From Streptomyces sp. HUAS CB01 (GTDB lineage Bacteria > Actinomycetota > Actinomycetes > Streptomycetales > Streptomycetaceae), in the NCBI RefSeq assembly GCF_030406905.1, contig NZ_CP129137.1, positions 248,001-312,000 on the forward strand: DNA of 64,000 nt, given 5' to 3'. Positions 9,227 through 19,016 of this stretch are shown here, piece by piece; the stretch's first letter is position 1, and each line of letters begins with the position of its first letter. The notes under the pieces were generated by a model. The model worked only from the letters and a program-made list of their open reading frames with translations, ran no database searches and was not told the origin of the DNA. Position numbers and translations under genes: made by a program.

Positions 9227-11626
9227 TCATGCCGTCGGCAGCACCAGCGTGCAGGTCTCCCCCGGTGCGACGGTGACGGCCCGGTCGGTCAGGACCACCC
9301 GGATCGGCAATTCCTCCGAGGCGGGTACGACGATCCGCAACTGTCCCCGTCGCAGTCGTACGCCGACGCCCCAGTGGCCGCGATACCGCAGCGAGAATCC
9401 GTACTCGGACAGCGCGGGAAGCGGCACCGGATCCAGCCACAGTGCCTCCTCGCGGGTCTCCAAGCCGGTCAGGCCGCGTTGGACCAGGTCGAGGGTTCCG
9501 GCCATGGCCCCGAGGTGGACGCCTTCGCCGGTGGTGCCGCCCTGGATGTCGGCGATGTCCGCCTCCAGTGCCTCCCTGCAGTACTTCCAGGCGTCGGCCC
9601 GTCTGACGCGGGCAAGGACCCAGCCGTGGACGAGACCGCTGAGGGTGGAGCCGTGGCTGGTGCGCCGCAGGTAGTAGTCGACCGTCCTGCGCCAGAGTTC
9701 GTCGTCGAGCTCGTATCCGAGACGGTGGAACAGTTGCCGCAGCTCGGCGGGCGAGAAGAGGTAGCCGAGCATGAGGACGTCGGCTTGTTTGGAGGCCTGA
9801 TAGCGGTTGACCGTGTCCCCCTCGGCCTCGAGTATCCGGTCGAGGCGCCGGATGTCGTCGTACCGCTCCCGGTAGGCGTCCCAGTCGAGCTCCTCGAGGT
9901 CGCCGTAGCCGTCGAACTGGCTGATGACGCCCTGGTGGTGAGGCACCATCAGCCGCCGCGACACCTCTTCCCACCTGGGAAGCTCGCCGATGTCCAGCTC
10001 CACGCGCTCGAGGAGTTCCCGGCGGCGCCATGCCGGAAGGCGCCGCACGAGGTCCACGGCACAGCCGATCACCCAGGCGGCGGTGACGTTGGTGTAGGCG
10101 TTGTCGTCCAGTCCGGGCCGGTCGGCACCCGGGTAGCTGTCGTGGTACTCGTCGGGGCCGACGACCCCGCGGATGCGGTAGCGGCCCGGCTCGGGGTCGA
10201 AGGCGGCGGTGTCCACCCAGAAGCGGGCGATCTGCAGGACCATCTCCGCACCCTTGGTGTGCAGGAACTCCGTGTCACCCGTGGCCTCGCAGTACCGCCA
10301 GACGTTGTACGCGATCGCCGAGCCCACGTGGTGCTGGAGGTGGGTGTGGTCCGGCAACCACCGGCCCGAGCGGGGGTTGAGATGCAGTCTTTGGGTCTCC
10401 TCACGGCCGTCGCTGCCGCTCTGCCACGGGTACATCGCCCCGGCCCGCCCCGCCTTCCGGGCGGAGCGGCACGCCTGCGGAAGGCGCCGGTACCGGTAGT
10501 TCAGCAGCGCACGGGAGACCTCGGGGAAGTGCAGGTTCAGATAGGGCAGCACGAACAACTCGTCCCAGAAGACATGCCCGCGGTACGCCTCACCGTGCAG
10601 TCCTCGGGCCGGCACGCCGACGTCGAGGTCCGCGGTGTGCGGCGACAGCGTTTGCAGGACGTGGAAAAGGTGCAGACGCAGGACGCGACCGGCCTGGCCC
10701 GGCACCTGGACGTCGGCGTGCCGCCACAACTGGGCCCATGCGGTGACGTGGGACTCCATCAGGGCGGCGAAGTCGGCGGCCGTGGTCGCCCGCTCGACCG
10801 CTGCTCCGAGCGGATCGCTGATCGCCGGGTCGCGTGAGGTGTGCAACGCCACGGTCTTGTCCACGACGACGGGTACGCCGGGAGCAATGGGGATCACCAG
10901 ACGGCGGACGGCTCGGTGTCGCGAGGGATGCAGCCGCGACGACGTCGGCTCCCGACCGTGAACGACCGTACGCGCCGCCATGGCGACACCGACGTCGGAT
11001 CTGTTGGTACGGCAGCGCAGCCACACGGTGTCGGACTCCTCCACCCCGGTCTGCACATGGGCCAGGTGGCTCCGGTTGAGGGACCGGTACCGGTGCACGT
11101 TGGCGTTGACCACATCACCGTCGATCGCCGACTCGACTTCGATCTCTCCCGACCAGTCCTCGGCGGTGAACACGGTGCGCAGGACCGCCAGATGAGGATC
11201 TGCCATGTGCACCAGGCGGACCTGCTCCACCCTCAGCACGCCGGCCACCTCGTCCTGGTAGCGGAACGTGCGCATGAGCGTGGCACGCCGCAGATCCAGG
11301 CTGTGCCGATACTGCAGGAACGTGCGGGAGTCCGCGGTGAACCACCGCCCGGCCGGACCTCCGGCGGAGCGGAGACGGAACCGCAGGGGCAGCCAGTTCG
11401 GGAGGTTGACCAGGTCCTCGTTCACCACCGGGCGGCCTGCCACGGTGGACTCCAGGCGGTTGTAGCATCCGGCCAGGTAGGTCCCCGGGTAGTGCACCAG
11501 GCCGGCCCTGCTCTCGGGTACGGCCCCCCGTGTGGCGAAGTATCCGTTGCCGAGCGTGCACAGTGATTCACGCAGCCGCTCGGCCGCGGGGTCATGGCCC
11601 TCGTACTGCCAGGTCCACTCCGGCAT
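9227..11626 (-). CDS. Glycoside hydrolase family 65 protein (disaccharide phosphorylase or hydrolase-like)
   Basis: A 799-residue GH65 enzyme, the usual length for the family, which includes maltose, trehalose and kojibiose phosphorylases. The N-terminal beta-sandwich has LGNGYFATRGAVPES; the catalytic (alpha/alpha)6 barrel carries GHVFWDELFVLPYLNLHFP and the general-acid region RGVVGPDEYHDSY; a GSTLSGLVHGWVLARV segment lies near the phosphate-binding loop. There is no attached phosphomutase domain. It probably cleaves an alpha-linked disaccharide such as trehalose or maltose, with phosphate or water. The ATG follows GAGGAC. It is flanked by universal-stress and CBS genes, so it may serve trehalose turnover during stress; this is an inference. 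Confidence 0.85.
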   Translation of the reverse strand: MPEWTWQYEGHDPAAERLRESLCTLGNGYFATRGAVPESRAGLVHYPGTYLAGCYNRLESTVAGRPVVNEDLVNLPNWLPLRFRLRSAGGPAGRWFTADSRTFLQYRHSLDLRRATLMRTFRYQDEVAGVLRVEQVRLVHMADPHLAVLRTVFTAEDWSGEIEVESAIDGDVVNANVHRYRSLNRSHLAHVQTGVEESDTVWLRCRTNRSDVGVAMAARTVVHGREPTSSRLHPSRHRAVRRLVIPIAPGVPVVVDKTVALHTSRDPAISDPLGAAVERATTAADFAALMESHVTAWAQLWRHADVQVPGQAGRVLRLHLFHVLQTLSPHTADLDVGVPARGLHGEAYRGHVFWDELFVLPYLNLHFPEVSRALLNYRYRRLPQACRSARKAGRAGAMYPWQSGSDGREETQRLHLNPRSGRWLPDHTHLQHHVGSAIAYNVWRYCEATGDTEFLHTKGAEMVLQIARFWVDTAAFDPEPGRYRIRGVVGPDEYHDSYPGADRPGLDDNAYTNVTAAWVIGCAVDLVRRLPAWRRRELLERVELDIGELPRWEEVSRRLMVPHHQGVISQFDGYGDLEELDWDAYRERYDDIRRLDRILEAEGDTVNRYQASKQADVLMLGYLFSPAELRQLFHRLGYELDDELWRRTVDYYLRRTSHGSTLSGLVHGWVLARVRRADAWKYCREALEADIADIQGGTTGEGVHLGAMAGTLDLVQRGLTGLETREEALWLDPVPLPALSEYGFSLRYRGHWGVGVRLRRGQLRIVVPASEELPIRVVLTDRAVTVAPGETCTLVLPTA

Positions 11627-11687
11627 GCGCCGTCCTCACCCCTCTCCTTCCCGCGGCGTACGGGAGCCCGGTCGGCGCATCGGGACG

Positions 11688-12566
11688 TCAGGTGCGCTCG
11701 GGGACGACGGCGACCGGGCACTCGGAGTGATGGAGCAGGGCGTGGGCGACCCTGCCGATCTGCAGACCGAAGTGGCCGTGCGGTCTCAGGGCGCCGACGA
11801 CCAGGAGGTCGGCGCCGGCCGAGGCGTTCAGGAGCACCTTGTGGGCCGGTCCTTCCACCACGCGCCTTTCCACCTCGACCTGGTCCCGCACAAGATCGCG
11901 CAGCACTTCGTCGAGGATCGCCGAAGCCCGCTCCGCGTGCGAGCGGCCGGCTTCCTCCCCGAGGAGAGGGTGGTCCACGTGCTCGTGTACGGGGCAGCGC
12001 CATGCCCTCACTGCCTCCAGAACACAGCCACGAGCCTCGGCCTCGCGGAGGGCGAACCGTACGGCTCCCACGTCCTCGGCCGATTCGCCGACGCCGACCA
12101 CCACCCGTCCGTTGACTCCGTGCCGGTTCCGCTCCGAGCCCCGCACCACGACGACGGGGCACATCGCGCGGGCCGCCACCGTGAGGCCGACCGATCCCAG
12201 CAGCAGTCCGCCCAGGTCGCTGCGCCCTCGGGATCCCGTGACCAGGGCGGAGGCGTCGTGCCCTTCCCGCAGCAGCACGGACGCGGCATCGTCGGGCAGC
12301 ACCTCGCCGGACACCTTCACCTCCGGGTCACGCAACCGGGCTCGCTCTGCGGCGGAGGCGACGATGTGCTCCCCCATGAGCTCTTCCGCCGGACGATCCG
12401 TGCTGAAGGACGGCCGCCTGCCCTCGTAGCGCTCCCACAAGGAGGCGTAGACCAGGCGCACAGGGAGCCCGCGCCGTGCCGCTTCGTCGACCGCCCAGTC
12501 GACCGCCCGCAGGCTGCCGTCCGATCCGTCCACGCCCACGACCAGTGGGAGATCCATCCTCCCCAC
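11688..12566 (-). CDS. Tandem universal stress protein
   Basis: A 292-residue protein with two UspA domains (about residues 5-145 and 155-292). Each has the ATP-binding type signature: first GSRGRSDLGGLLLGSVG, second VGALRPHGHFGLQIGRVAHALL. Each domain closes with a CPVVVV or CPVAVV strand. Actinobacterial tandem USPs are typically induced by hypoxia or stationary phase. The GTG at 12566 (MGRMDLP) and the ATG at 12557 are both possible; AGGAAGG lies upstream of both. It is a paralogue of the protein at 14710-15531. Confidence 0.88.
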   Translation of the reverse strand: MGRMDLPLVVGVDGSDGSLRAVDWAVDEAARRGLPVRLVYASLWERYEGRRPSFSTDRPAEELMGEHIVASAAERARLRDPEVKVSGEVLPDDAASVLLREGHDASALVTGSRGRSDLGGLLLGSVGLTVAARAMCPVVVVRGSERNRHGVNGRVVVGVGESAEDVGAVRFALREAEARGCVLEAVRAWRCPVHEHVDHPLLGEEAGRSHAERASAILDEVLRDLVRDQVEVERRVVEGPAHKVLLNASAGADLLVVGALRPHGHFGLQIGRVAHALLHHSECPVAVVPERT

Positions 12567-12761
12567 CGCCTTCCTGTCCTACCCCGACGAGCGCCCCCTG
12601 TGATTACCGTGGCACCACCCGGGCACCGCCGCGACACGCCCGCGGCCGGCTCTCGTACCTCCGCGGCTGGTGGCACCGCCCCTGGAGGACGGTCAGGGCC
12701 GTGTGGTTGCCCCATCGGGAACGGCTCAGTGGTCACCGTCACCGTGCAGCCGCCCGCCCCC

Positions 12762-13676
12762 TCACTGCGAGGCCGGGCCGATACGACGACCGGTGAGACG
12801 CTGGGGCCGGATCGACACCCACATCTCCCGCTCACCACCCGCCCACGGTTCGGTGTGAGCACCGTCGGCAAGCTGTCGCACGGCGTCGGTTTCGGTGACG
12901 TGCCGCGCCGGGCCGACGGCGAGAACGCTCCAGCCCTCGCCGGCGCTCTCGTCCACATGATCGACCTCGAAGGCCACCTCGGACCCCACAGCCGCCGCGG
13001 GTGCCGAGCCCGGCGCGGTCCGGAAGGCGATCTCGTCGTCGACGACCTCATAGTTCACCGGAAGGACCGCCGGGCCGTCGGGGGTCGTCAAGGCGATACG
13101 GCCCACACCATGGGTGGAGAGCAGAGCACGGCACTCCTCCGCGCCGAGTTCCCGCAGCTCAGGGTGCAGGAGGGCCTGGCCTTGCCCAGGCGGCAGATCG
13201 ATGCCTCCCCCACGCAGGGCTTCCACACTCGTTCCCAGCGCGCCGGCCAGTCGGGTCAGCGTGCCCAGACTGGGGTCGGCCGGGCGTTCTTCCAGGTACG
13301 CGAGGTACTCCGGAGCCATTGCGGCGCGGCCGGCCACGGTGGCCCGGGTGAGCCCCTGCCGCTCGCGCTCGGCGGCCACCCGCCGGCCGATGTCGCCAGG
13401 ACTGGGCGCCCGGTCCGGCCTGGGCCCTCCGGACGTCCCTGCCGCTCCCTCGACGTCCGACGTAGAGGGCGCAGACGCCGCGGACGCGTGCTCCAGGTGA
13501 TGGACATGGGCATCGGGCCCGGGGAACACCATCGTCACCTCGTCCGTGTCCGACCAGCGCACGTCGTAGGGGGGTGTTCCATCCGCATGGTGGAGTCCGA
13601 CGATCTCGCCGTCGCGCCTGGCACCGCCGGTCGCCGGGCTTTCGATGACGAGTTGGTCGCCGAGGTGAGCTCGCAT
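12762..13676 (-). CDS. DUF1918, XRE helix-turn-helix and PPOX-like flavin-binding protein
   Basis: A 304-residue three-part protein. Residues 1-60 are a DUF1918 domain (MRAHLGDQLVIESP through VRWSDTDEVTMVFPG). Residues 85-155 form an XRE-type helix-turn-helix (GLTRATVAGRAAMAPEYLAYLE). The C-terminal half is a pyridoxamine-phosphate-oxidase-like split barrel (LLSTHGVGRIALTTPDGPAV and VAFEVDHVDE), which in other proteins binds flavin or F420. The start is the ATG at 13676, preceded by AAAGGG. It is divergent from the CBS-BON gene across about 210 bp. The architecture suggests a redox-linked transcription regulator; this is inferred. Confidence 0.82.
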   Translation of the reverse strand: MRAHLGDQLVIESPATGGARRDGEIVGLHHADGTPPYDVRWSDTDEVTMVFPGPDAHVHHLEHASAASAPSTSDVEGAAGTSGGPRPDRAPSPGDIGRRVAAERERQGLTRATVAGRAAMAPEYLAYLEERPADPSLGTLTRLAGALGTSVEALRGGGIDLPPGQGQALLHPELRELGAEECRALLSTHGVGRIALTTPDGPAVLPVNYEVVDDEIAFRTAPGSAPAAAVGSEVAFEVDHVDESAGEGWSVLAVGPARHVTETDAVRQLADGAHTEPWAGGEREMWVSIRPQRLTGRRIGPASQ

Positions 13677-13741
13677 GACCGCCGCCCTTTCCTCAGAATG
13701 TTGCTGTGACCCAACGTGCCACGCACGGCTTGCCGCCGCAC

Positions 13742-13755
13742 GGGCCGGAAAGCCC
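13742..13755. promoter_or_regulatory. Possible DevR/OsdR-like box
   Basis: GGGCCGGAAAGCCC is an imperfect inverted repeat with a 4-bp centre in the divergent promoter region of the XRE/PPOX and CBS-BON genes; a related GGGCCGACCAGTCCC lies at 13763-13777. These half-sites resemble those upstream of the acyl-CoA synthetase operon. The match is weak. Confidence 0.22.
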
Positions 13756-13887
13756 TGATCCTGGGCCGACCAGTCCCTTCTCGGGGCGGGCGCCGGTGGG
13801 GGTCCGCGCCGCGCCACGTCACGGGGCCGGCTCCGACAGCTCGACATGATCACGTTCTCCGGCACGGGCCTCGAAGGGACAGGTGTC

Positions 13888-14562
13888 ATGCACCACCGAA
13901 CGGTCGCAGAGCTCATGACCCGACAGGTCGTCCGGGCGCGGCGTGATCTGCCGTTCAAGGAGATCGTCAAGTTGCTGGCCGAGAACGACGTCACCGCCGT
14001 GCCGGTGGTGGACGAGCAGGACCGCCCGATGGGTGTGGTGTCCGAGGCGGACCTGCTGCGCAAGTCCGCGGACCAGGCCGACCCGTCCGGAAGGCCGGGG
14101 ATTCCGCAGCCGGAAGCCTGGGACCGAGCCAAGGCCGAGGGAGTGAGGGCCGAGGAACTGATGTCGGCTCCCGCGGTGTGCGCGCGCCCGGAGTGGAACG
14201 TGGTCGAGGCGGCCCGTCTCATGGAGGCCCATGGCGTCAAGCGGCTGCCCGTGGTGGACGAGACGGACAAGCTCCAGGGCATCGTCAGCCGCTGCGACCT
14301 GCTGCGGATCTTCCTCCGCCGCGATGACGCCATCGGTGAGGAGATCACTCGGGACGTGCTGCAGGAGACCTTGGGCCTCGCTCCCTCCGAGGTGTCGGTC
14401 GGCGTCCGTGAGGGGCAGGTCGCCCTGGACGGAACCGTCGAGTTCCGCAGCCTGATCCCCGTCATCGAGCACCTGTGCACGAGTGTGGACGGGGTGGTCT
14501 CGGTCTCGTCGCACCTCACGTACCGGACCGACGACGCCCGGGGGTCCGGCACAGGCCGGTGA
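13888..14562 (+). CDS. CBS-CBS-BON domain protein
   Basis: A 224-residue protein with two CBS domains (about residues 1-58 and 80-145) and a C-terminal BON domain (about 150-215, VSVGVREGQVALDGTVEFRSLI). The CBS motifs are VTAVPVVDEQDRPMGVVSEADL and VKRLPVVDETDKLQGIVSRCDL. BON domains bind phospholipid or membranes, while CBS pairs sense nucleotides; this fusion is common in the actinobacterial dormancy set. The start is ATG 13888 with AAGGGA upstream, rather than an in-frame ATG at 13846. It lies between the divergent XRE/PPOX gene and the convergent universal stress gene. Confidence 0.87.
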   Translation: MHHRTVAELMTRQVVRARRDLPFKEIVKLLAENDVTAVPVVDEQDRPMGVVSEADLLRKSADQADPSGRPGIPQPEAWDRAKAEGVRAEELMSAPAVCARPEWNVVEAARLMEAHGVKRLPVVDETDKLQGIVSRCDLLRIFLRRDDAIGEEITRDVLQETLGLAPSEVSVGVREGQVALDGTVEFRSLIPVIEHLCTSVDGVVSVSSHLTYRTDDARGSGTGR

Positions 14563-14709
14563 ACCGCCTGGCACGGGATCCGAGCACATCTCCCGATCCC
14601 GTCCTGAGCTGGACGATTGCGGCGAAGCGTCCGCGCGGCACGAGGTCTCGGGGCGGGTCGACAGCACGCGCGCCACAGGCCCGGCAGGCCGGTCCCCCTC
14701 TGCGAGTCG

Positions 14710-15531
14710 TCACATCTGCGGAACAACGGCGATCGGACACGGCGCGTGATGCAGCAGCGCATGGTTGATCAAGCCCAGTTGGAGCCCGAGATGCCCACGT
14801 CGCCTGCGGGCGCCCACGACGAGCAGATCGGCGTCGGACGCGGCCTCCAGAAGCGCCTGACGTGCCGGCCCTTCGACGACATGACGACTCACCGAGGCGT
14901 TCGCGTACCGCTCTGCGGAGCCCCTCAGCGCGTCGTCGAGCACCTGCGCCGGCGGGCGGCGCAGCGTCTGGACCCCGTATCCGGCCGGGGGCGGCGGCTC
15001 GGCGAGGCCCCCGAACGGGACGCTCCAGGCGTGCACCGCGACCAGCCGGCAGCGCCGCACGTGGGCTTCACGCAAGGCGAACTCCACCGCGGTGCCACTT
15101 CCTTCGCCGTCCTCGACACCGACGACGACGCTTCGGAACCGGACGTCGCGATGCGCTGGTCGGCCGCGCACCACGACGACCGGGCAATCGGCACGCGCCG
15201 ACACGGCAAGACTGACCGACCCCAGGAGAAGCCCCGCGAGGTCCCCGAGGCCCCTGCATCCGAGGACCAGGGCGAAGGCATTGCGCCCCTTGCCGAGCAG
15301 GGCTGCCGCAGGGTCCTCGTGCAGCACCTCGCTGGACAGCCGAGCCGAGGGTGCGTTCCTCCTGGCCCGTTCCGCGGCAACGGCGATCAGATCGGCCGCC
15401 TCGTGGTCCGGCGCGACGGCGTGAACGAGGAGGAGCGGTACGTCGTGCCGCGCCGCCTCAGCGGCGGCCCAGTCGACCGCCTCCAGGCTCGCCTCGGACC
15501 CGTCGACGCCGACCACGAGCGGGATCGCCAC
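14710..15531 (-). CDS. Tandem universal stress protein
   Basis: A 273-residue protein with two UspA domains. The first carries LGCRGLGDLAGLLLGSVSLAVSA and the second VGARRRRGHLGLQLGLINHALL, each followed by a CPVVVV or CPIAVV strand. I chose the GTG at 15531 because GGAGG lies 8 nt upstream; the GTG at 15540 overlaps that site. Loss of some consensus glycines in the second domain suggests it may not bind ATP as the first does. It is convergent with the CBS-BON gene. The product resembles the other tandem Usp in the window closely enough to be a paralogue. Confidence 0.87.
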   Translation of the reverse strand: MAIPLVVGVDGSEASLEAVDWAAAEAARHDVPLLLVHAVAPDHEAADLIAVAAERARRNAPSARLSSEVLHEDPAAALLGKGRNAFALVLGCRGLGDLAGLLLGSVSLAVSARADCPVVVVRGRPAHRDVRFRSVVVGVEDGEGSGTAVEFALREAHVRRCRLVAVHAWSVPFGGLAEPPPPAGYGVQTLRRPPAQVLDDALRGSAERYANASVSRHVVEGPARQALLEAASDADLLVVGARRRRGHLGLQLGLINHALLHHAPCPIAVVPQM

Positions 15532-15540
15532 TGATGCCAC

Positions 15541-16420
15541 CTCCGTGCCGGATGGACTTCATGCGCTCCTCGGCCCTGCCGAGGCGGCCGCGCCGAAGCA
15601 TGCTACGAGCGCCGTGAGCGAGAAGGGCTCCTCCACTCGGGGTGCCGCCTCGCACGACGTGCGATCTCGTTCACTGTCATTCCAGCTTCATACCAGTCGG
15701 ATTCGGTCGCCATGGGTGCCGACACGGTCGGGAGTCCTTCCTTCCCTCGGCACGCTGTGGTTCGAGGCCGCGCCAGTTCGGAGGACTCCGGGGTGAGACG
15801 TCGGCTGATGGGATCGATCGTCGCGGCCCGGACCACGTCGCCGAACTCCGGCACTGGCATACGCCCGGCGGAAGTCGGACGGCGTTGCCCGCCGTGTGTG
15901 CCGTGGTCGACGAGATGGCTCACCGCGTCGGTGATCTGCCGGTGAGGGTGGCAGGGCGCCCGCCCCGGCCCGCCGGCCATCACGGCACCGTCGGCAGTAC
16001 CCGGACCCGTGCCCTCTCGGCATTGCTCGGGTTACGAGCCATGCCGGGACCGGCGTTCCGGCCGGTCGGCCGCGCCCCCGCACCGATGGGCGAGACCCGA
16101 GCAGCTCACCACGCTCGGCATCACCCGGCCCCGCACTCGCAGGATGGCCTTGCCCGGTTGCGGTGGGCCTCCGCATGCAGAGCGTGACAGAGGAGCGGCA
16201 GAGGGTCGAGCGCGAGGTCACACATGGCTGCCGTCACGTCACCGTAGCGACATCCCGAATCCCACAGTGACGAGAGCCCCGAGGTGCCGGAGGCGCGGGA
16301 AACCGGACCGCGAAATCACGGCACGTCATAATCCCTTGGCCGCCAGTTCCCTTGCGCAACTCCCTTCCCCTTCTCCCTCCGCTCGCGCCCTCCTTTTCGA
16401 CCCGTCGTACAGTGAACTTC
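15541..16420. other. Intergenic stretch without a recognisable gene
   Basis: About 880 bp between the universal stress gene and the MOSC gene. Both strands have short open frames, but none has a family resemblance, a good ribosome site and Streptomyces-type codon use together. It includes a CCTCGG/CCGAGG hairpin near 15570. It may hold decayed sequence. Confidence 0.5.
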
Positions 16421-16924
16421 ATGACCATGGTTGAAGTGATTCAGCTCTTGTTGTCACCGAACCATCGCTACATAGGTCGGCCGGCCGACGGCCCGGCTCC
16501 GGCGCAGGAAAACGAGCTGGTGGACAGTGTCGAAGTCCGGCGGACTCTGGGGATCGTCGGCGACCGATACTTTGCTCATCCGGCGCACCGCCGCGCCGCC
16601 GTTACTCTGATGGCGGTGGAGAATCTTCCGTTGCACATCAATGCAGCGGTCGACCTTCGGCAGGTGCGTCGGAACGTGCTCCTCAAGGGGGTGGACATCG
16701 ATGCGTGTGTGGGATCGACGGTCAGCCTGGACAGCGGCAGCGGCCCGGTCCTCCTGGCGGTCAACAGCGCGGCGAGACCTTGTGCCTGGATGGAGACCAC
16801 TATCGGAGCCGGTGCCCAGCGCGCGCTGAGAGGTAAGGGCGGCGTGCGCTGCACACCGCTTTCTGATGGTGTTCTGACTTTGGGGACCGCAGCATTCACC
16901 ATTACTGGCATGGACTCGCAATGA
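16421..16924 (+). CDS. MOSC-like domain protein
   Basis: A 167-residue protein whose N-terminal half (VEVIQLLLSPNHRYIGRPAD, then VGDRYFAHPAHRRAAVTLMAVE) resembles small actinobacterial MOSC-domain proteins. MOSC domains bind molybdenum cofactor or carry sulfur; the characteristic cysteine is at about residue 90 (DIDACVGS). No ribosome site precedes the ATG at 16421, but TACAGT at 16409-16414 would be a plausible -10 placing transcription start at or near the ATG, so leaderless translation is possible. The AT content rises upstream, as expected for a promoter. Function is not defined by the sequence. Confidence 0.6.
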   Translation: MTMVEVIQLLLSPNHRYIGRPADGPAPAQENELVDSVEVRRTLGIVGDRYFAHPAHRRAAVTLMAVENLPLHINAAVDLRQVRRNVLLKGVDIDACVGSTVSLDSGSGPVLLAVNSAARPCAWMETTIGAGAQRALRGKGGVRCTPLSDGVLTLGTAAFTITGMDSQ

Positions 16925-17238
16925 GCACTCTGAGGAGCGCCCGACCCGAGGCGCCTGGGCCCCATTGGCGCGCAGGTGGGGCAAGTCGGTGGTGCAGCGC
17001 GGGCTCCAGGGCATCATCCCGTACTGACGCTCGGGCAACGACGAAGATTGCCGACCGACACGAAAGAGCGTCTTCGGCACCCTGAAAAAGCAGCGCATCT
17101 TCACCACGCCCGCTCCAGGGCCGGGCATTCCCCCGGGTAAGCCTGCCTTCCCTCGACCGGGAGCCTCCCCCGGAGAGCCGCACGTCCAGCCCAGCCCCGC
17201 TCGCGAGAGTCCGCCGGGCCCGATGGGAGGACCGCACA

Positions 17239-17568
17239 GTGACCAGACACTTCGACGGCGTGGCCGCTGGAGACGGCGCACGAGTGCCGGCGGAGCACAT
17301 CCCCGCCGCCGTCACCGCCGGAACCCTCGTCTACAGCGACGGCGCGACGCAGACCTTCGACGCCGACGGGTCCACCCGCTACTTCGAGACCGGGCGCCGG
17401 ACGGAGGGGACGTGGTCCGTCGACGAGAACGGCGACTTCTGCTCCTACTGGCCCCCCTCCTACCGGGCTTCCTACCGTCTTGAATGGGTGGTGGAGGAAG
17501 GAGAGGTGGTCGGCCTCCGGTTCTCGGACCTCAAGACCGGAGCCCGCTTCGACGGCCGCTACCAGTGA
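17239..17568 (+). CDS. Small hypothetical protein
   Basis: A 109-residue protein rich in alternating aromatic and charged residues, with no signal peptide. The segment TLVYSDGATQTFDADGSTRYFE followed by GTWSVDENGDFCSYWPPSYR suggests a small beta-sheet fold like a lipocalin-type or DUF barrel. The GTG start has GGGAGGACC upstream. I do not recognise the family. The gene stands alone between the MOSC-like gene and a hypothetical gene on the other strand. Confidence 0.6.
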   Translation: MTRHFDGVAAGDGARVPAEHIPAAVTAGTLVYSDGATQTFDADGSTRYFETGRRTEGTWSVDENGDFCSYWPPSYRASYRLEWVVEEGEVVGLRFSDLKTGARFDGRYQ

Positions 17569-17888
17569 GCGCCCGGCGTCCTGGGGCCGGATGCCAAGCG
17601 CGGACGGCAGAGGCGGCCAAGGCGACATGACACGGGAGTTCGTCGCCGCGTCACGTCTTCCGCAGCGCGGCTCCGGCCACCTCCCACAAGCACCGCCCCG
17701 ATCGGGTTTCGGGGGCTTCCGCGATCCGCCGCAGGCGGGCAGACCCCGGCACCCGGTGTCGCGTGAGCCGGGGGGCATGGGCGGGGCGGCTCAGCAGTCA
17801 CGACGTCGGCGCGGGAGTCGCGCTCGGAGATCGGTCCATGGCCCGGATCCTGCCACTGGTGCCCCGGCCCATCGCTCCGCGCGAGCGC

Positions 17889-18551
17889 TCATCCGGATCC
17901 GGACTCGAGCCAACTCCTCCAGACGCGGCGGGTGTTGGGCACCTCGGGGCGCTGGAGGAGCCACAGGACGTAGCCGGCGTGGCGACGAGCGCTCGGGCTG
18001 TCCGAACCGGCGGCCGCGGCAAGGCGGTTGCGCAAGTCGTCACTGTCAATGGCCCGTGCAACGCGTACGTACTCGCGGTCCTTGCAGCGATACGGCCGCC
18101 GGACGACGACCTCGATCAGGTCGACGAGCCGCCGTACGACCGCGTCGTCGTGGCCGACGACAGCGAGGCCGCGAATCAGGCGCTGCTTCGTGCCCCAGCA
18201 CTTCGCATGGCGCGTCCACTCCTGCGGGTGCCTCGCCTCCCACTCCAGATAGAGCAGCGCGTAGGGCAGTCCGGGCCACGTGACCACGCCCTGCCCCACG
18301 GGAGATTCTGCCAATGCGGCCGGGAAGGACTGCCTCACTGCCCGGCTGTAGCGTCTGCTCGCCATCACACGCCCCGGCTGCCGTCCACGTCGCCACGTCT
18401 CGTTCCAGTGAGCGGCAGCGTCCGCGACGTTCTTCCGGGCCTCGACCAACCGGCCGAGTGCCGCAGACCGTACCGCCGCGTCGTCCGCCGTCAGCCCGTA
18501 CGCCCAACCCAGCCTCGCGTCCCACCCGCGCGCACGCCTCCTCGTCGCCAT
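17889..18551 (-). CDS. Hypothetical protein, helical
   Basis: A 220-residue, arginine-rich, mostly helical protein of unknown function. It lacks a signal peptide and obvious catalytic motifs. The start at 18551 (MATRRRARGWD) is chosen because it has an upstream GGGAG and because residues further upstream are low-complexity. Segments such as DDAAVRSAALGRLVEARKNV and SARRHAGYVLWLLQRPEV resemble short helical repeats of HEAT or ARM type, which is only suggestive. The neighbours do not help. Confidence 0.5.
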   Translation of the reverse strand: MATRRRARGWDARLGWAYGLTADDAAVRSAALGRLVEARKNVADAAAHWNETWRRGRQPGRVMASRRYSRAVRQSFPAALAESPVGQGVVTWPGLPYALLYLEWEARHPQEWTRHAKCWGTKQRLIRGLAVVGHDDAVVRRLVDLIEVVVRRPYRCKDREYVRVARAIDSDDLRNRLAAAAGSDSPSARRHAGYVLWLLQRPEVPNTRRVWRSWLESGSG

Positions 18552-18641
18552 GCGGGAATCATCTCCCAAGCACGGCGGACCGTGCGACCCACTGAATGCC
18601 GGCGTTACTGGTTCGCACCTCCGCTCAGAACGCCGGTTCAC

Positions 18642-19016
18642 ACCTCCCTGACTGGTTGCCAGGTGGGCGTTGAGCAGGCTCCCCGGCCATCCGGCAGCCA
18701 GGGCCTCCCCGATGCCCGCATGATCTGCCCCACGACCACGGCAGCGTCCCCTGCTGCGCTTTCCACTGCTGGACCTCGACGTCGTGCTACCCGGGCCCGC
18801 TCGAGCAGGCGGGCCCCGGTTCCGTGGGCCTCCCCGCGAGCGAACCGCTCACAGACCGTCCGCCGCGGCCCGTGCCGTTGCGGCAGGTCGCGCGACGGAG
18901 CACCCCTCCGCACCACCACAACACCCCGTTGGTCACCTGCCGGTGATTCCGCCACAGCCGCGCTTGGCTCTCAACACCCTGCGGCACGGGCACGGTCCGC
19001 TCCCACGCTGCACCAC
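18642..19016. other. Intergenic stretch, no gene recognised
   Basis: About 375 bp between the hypothetical gene and the PAS/phosphatase gene, both on the minus strand. No open frame has convincing protein character; it probably holds the 3' end region of the phosphatase transcript and a promoter for the hypothetical gene. Confidence 0.5.

Noticed and set aside
12762..14762. A 666-codon minus-strand open frame spanning two genes
   Set aside because: Only its C-terminal part, 12762-13676, has family resemblance (DUF1918, HTH, PPOX) and a ribosome site; the rest is antisense to the CBS-BON gene.
15603..15983. A 126-codon minus-strand frame in the 15.5-16.4 kb gap
   Set aside because: No recognised family, weak start, arginine-rich shadow-like composition.
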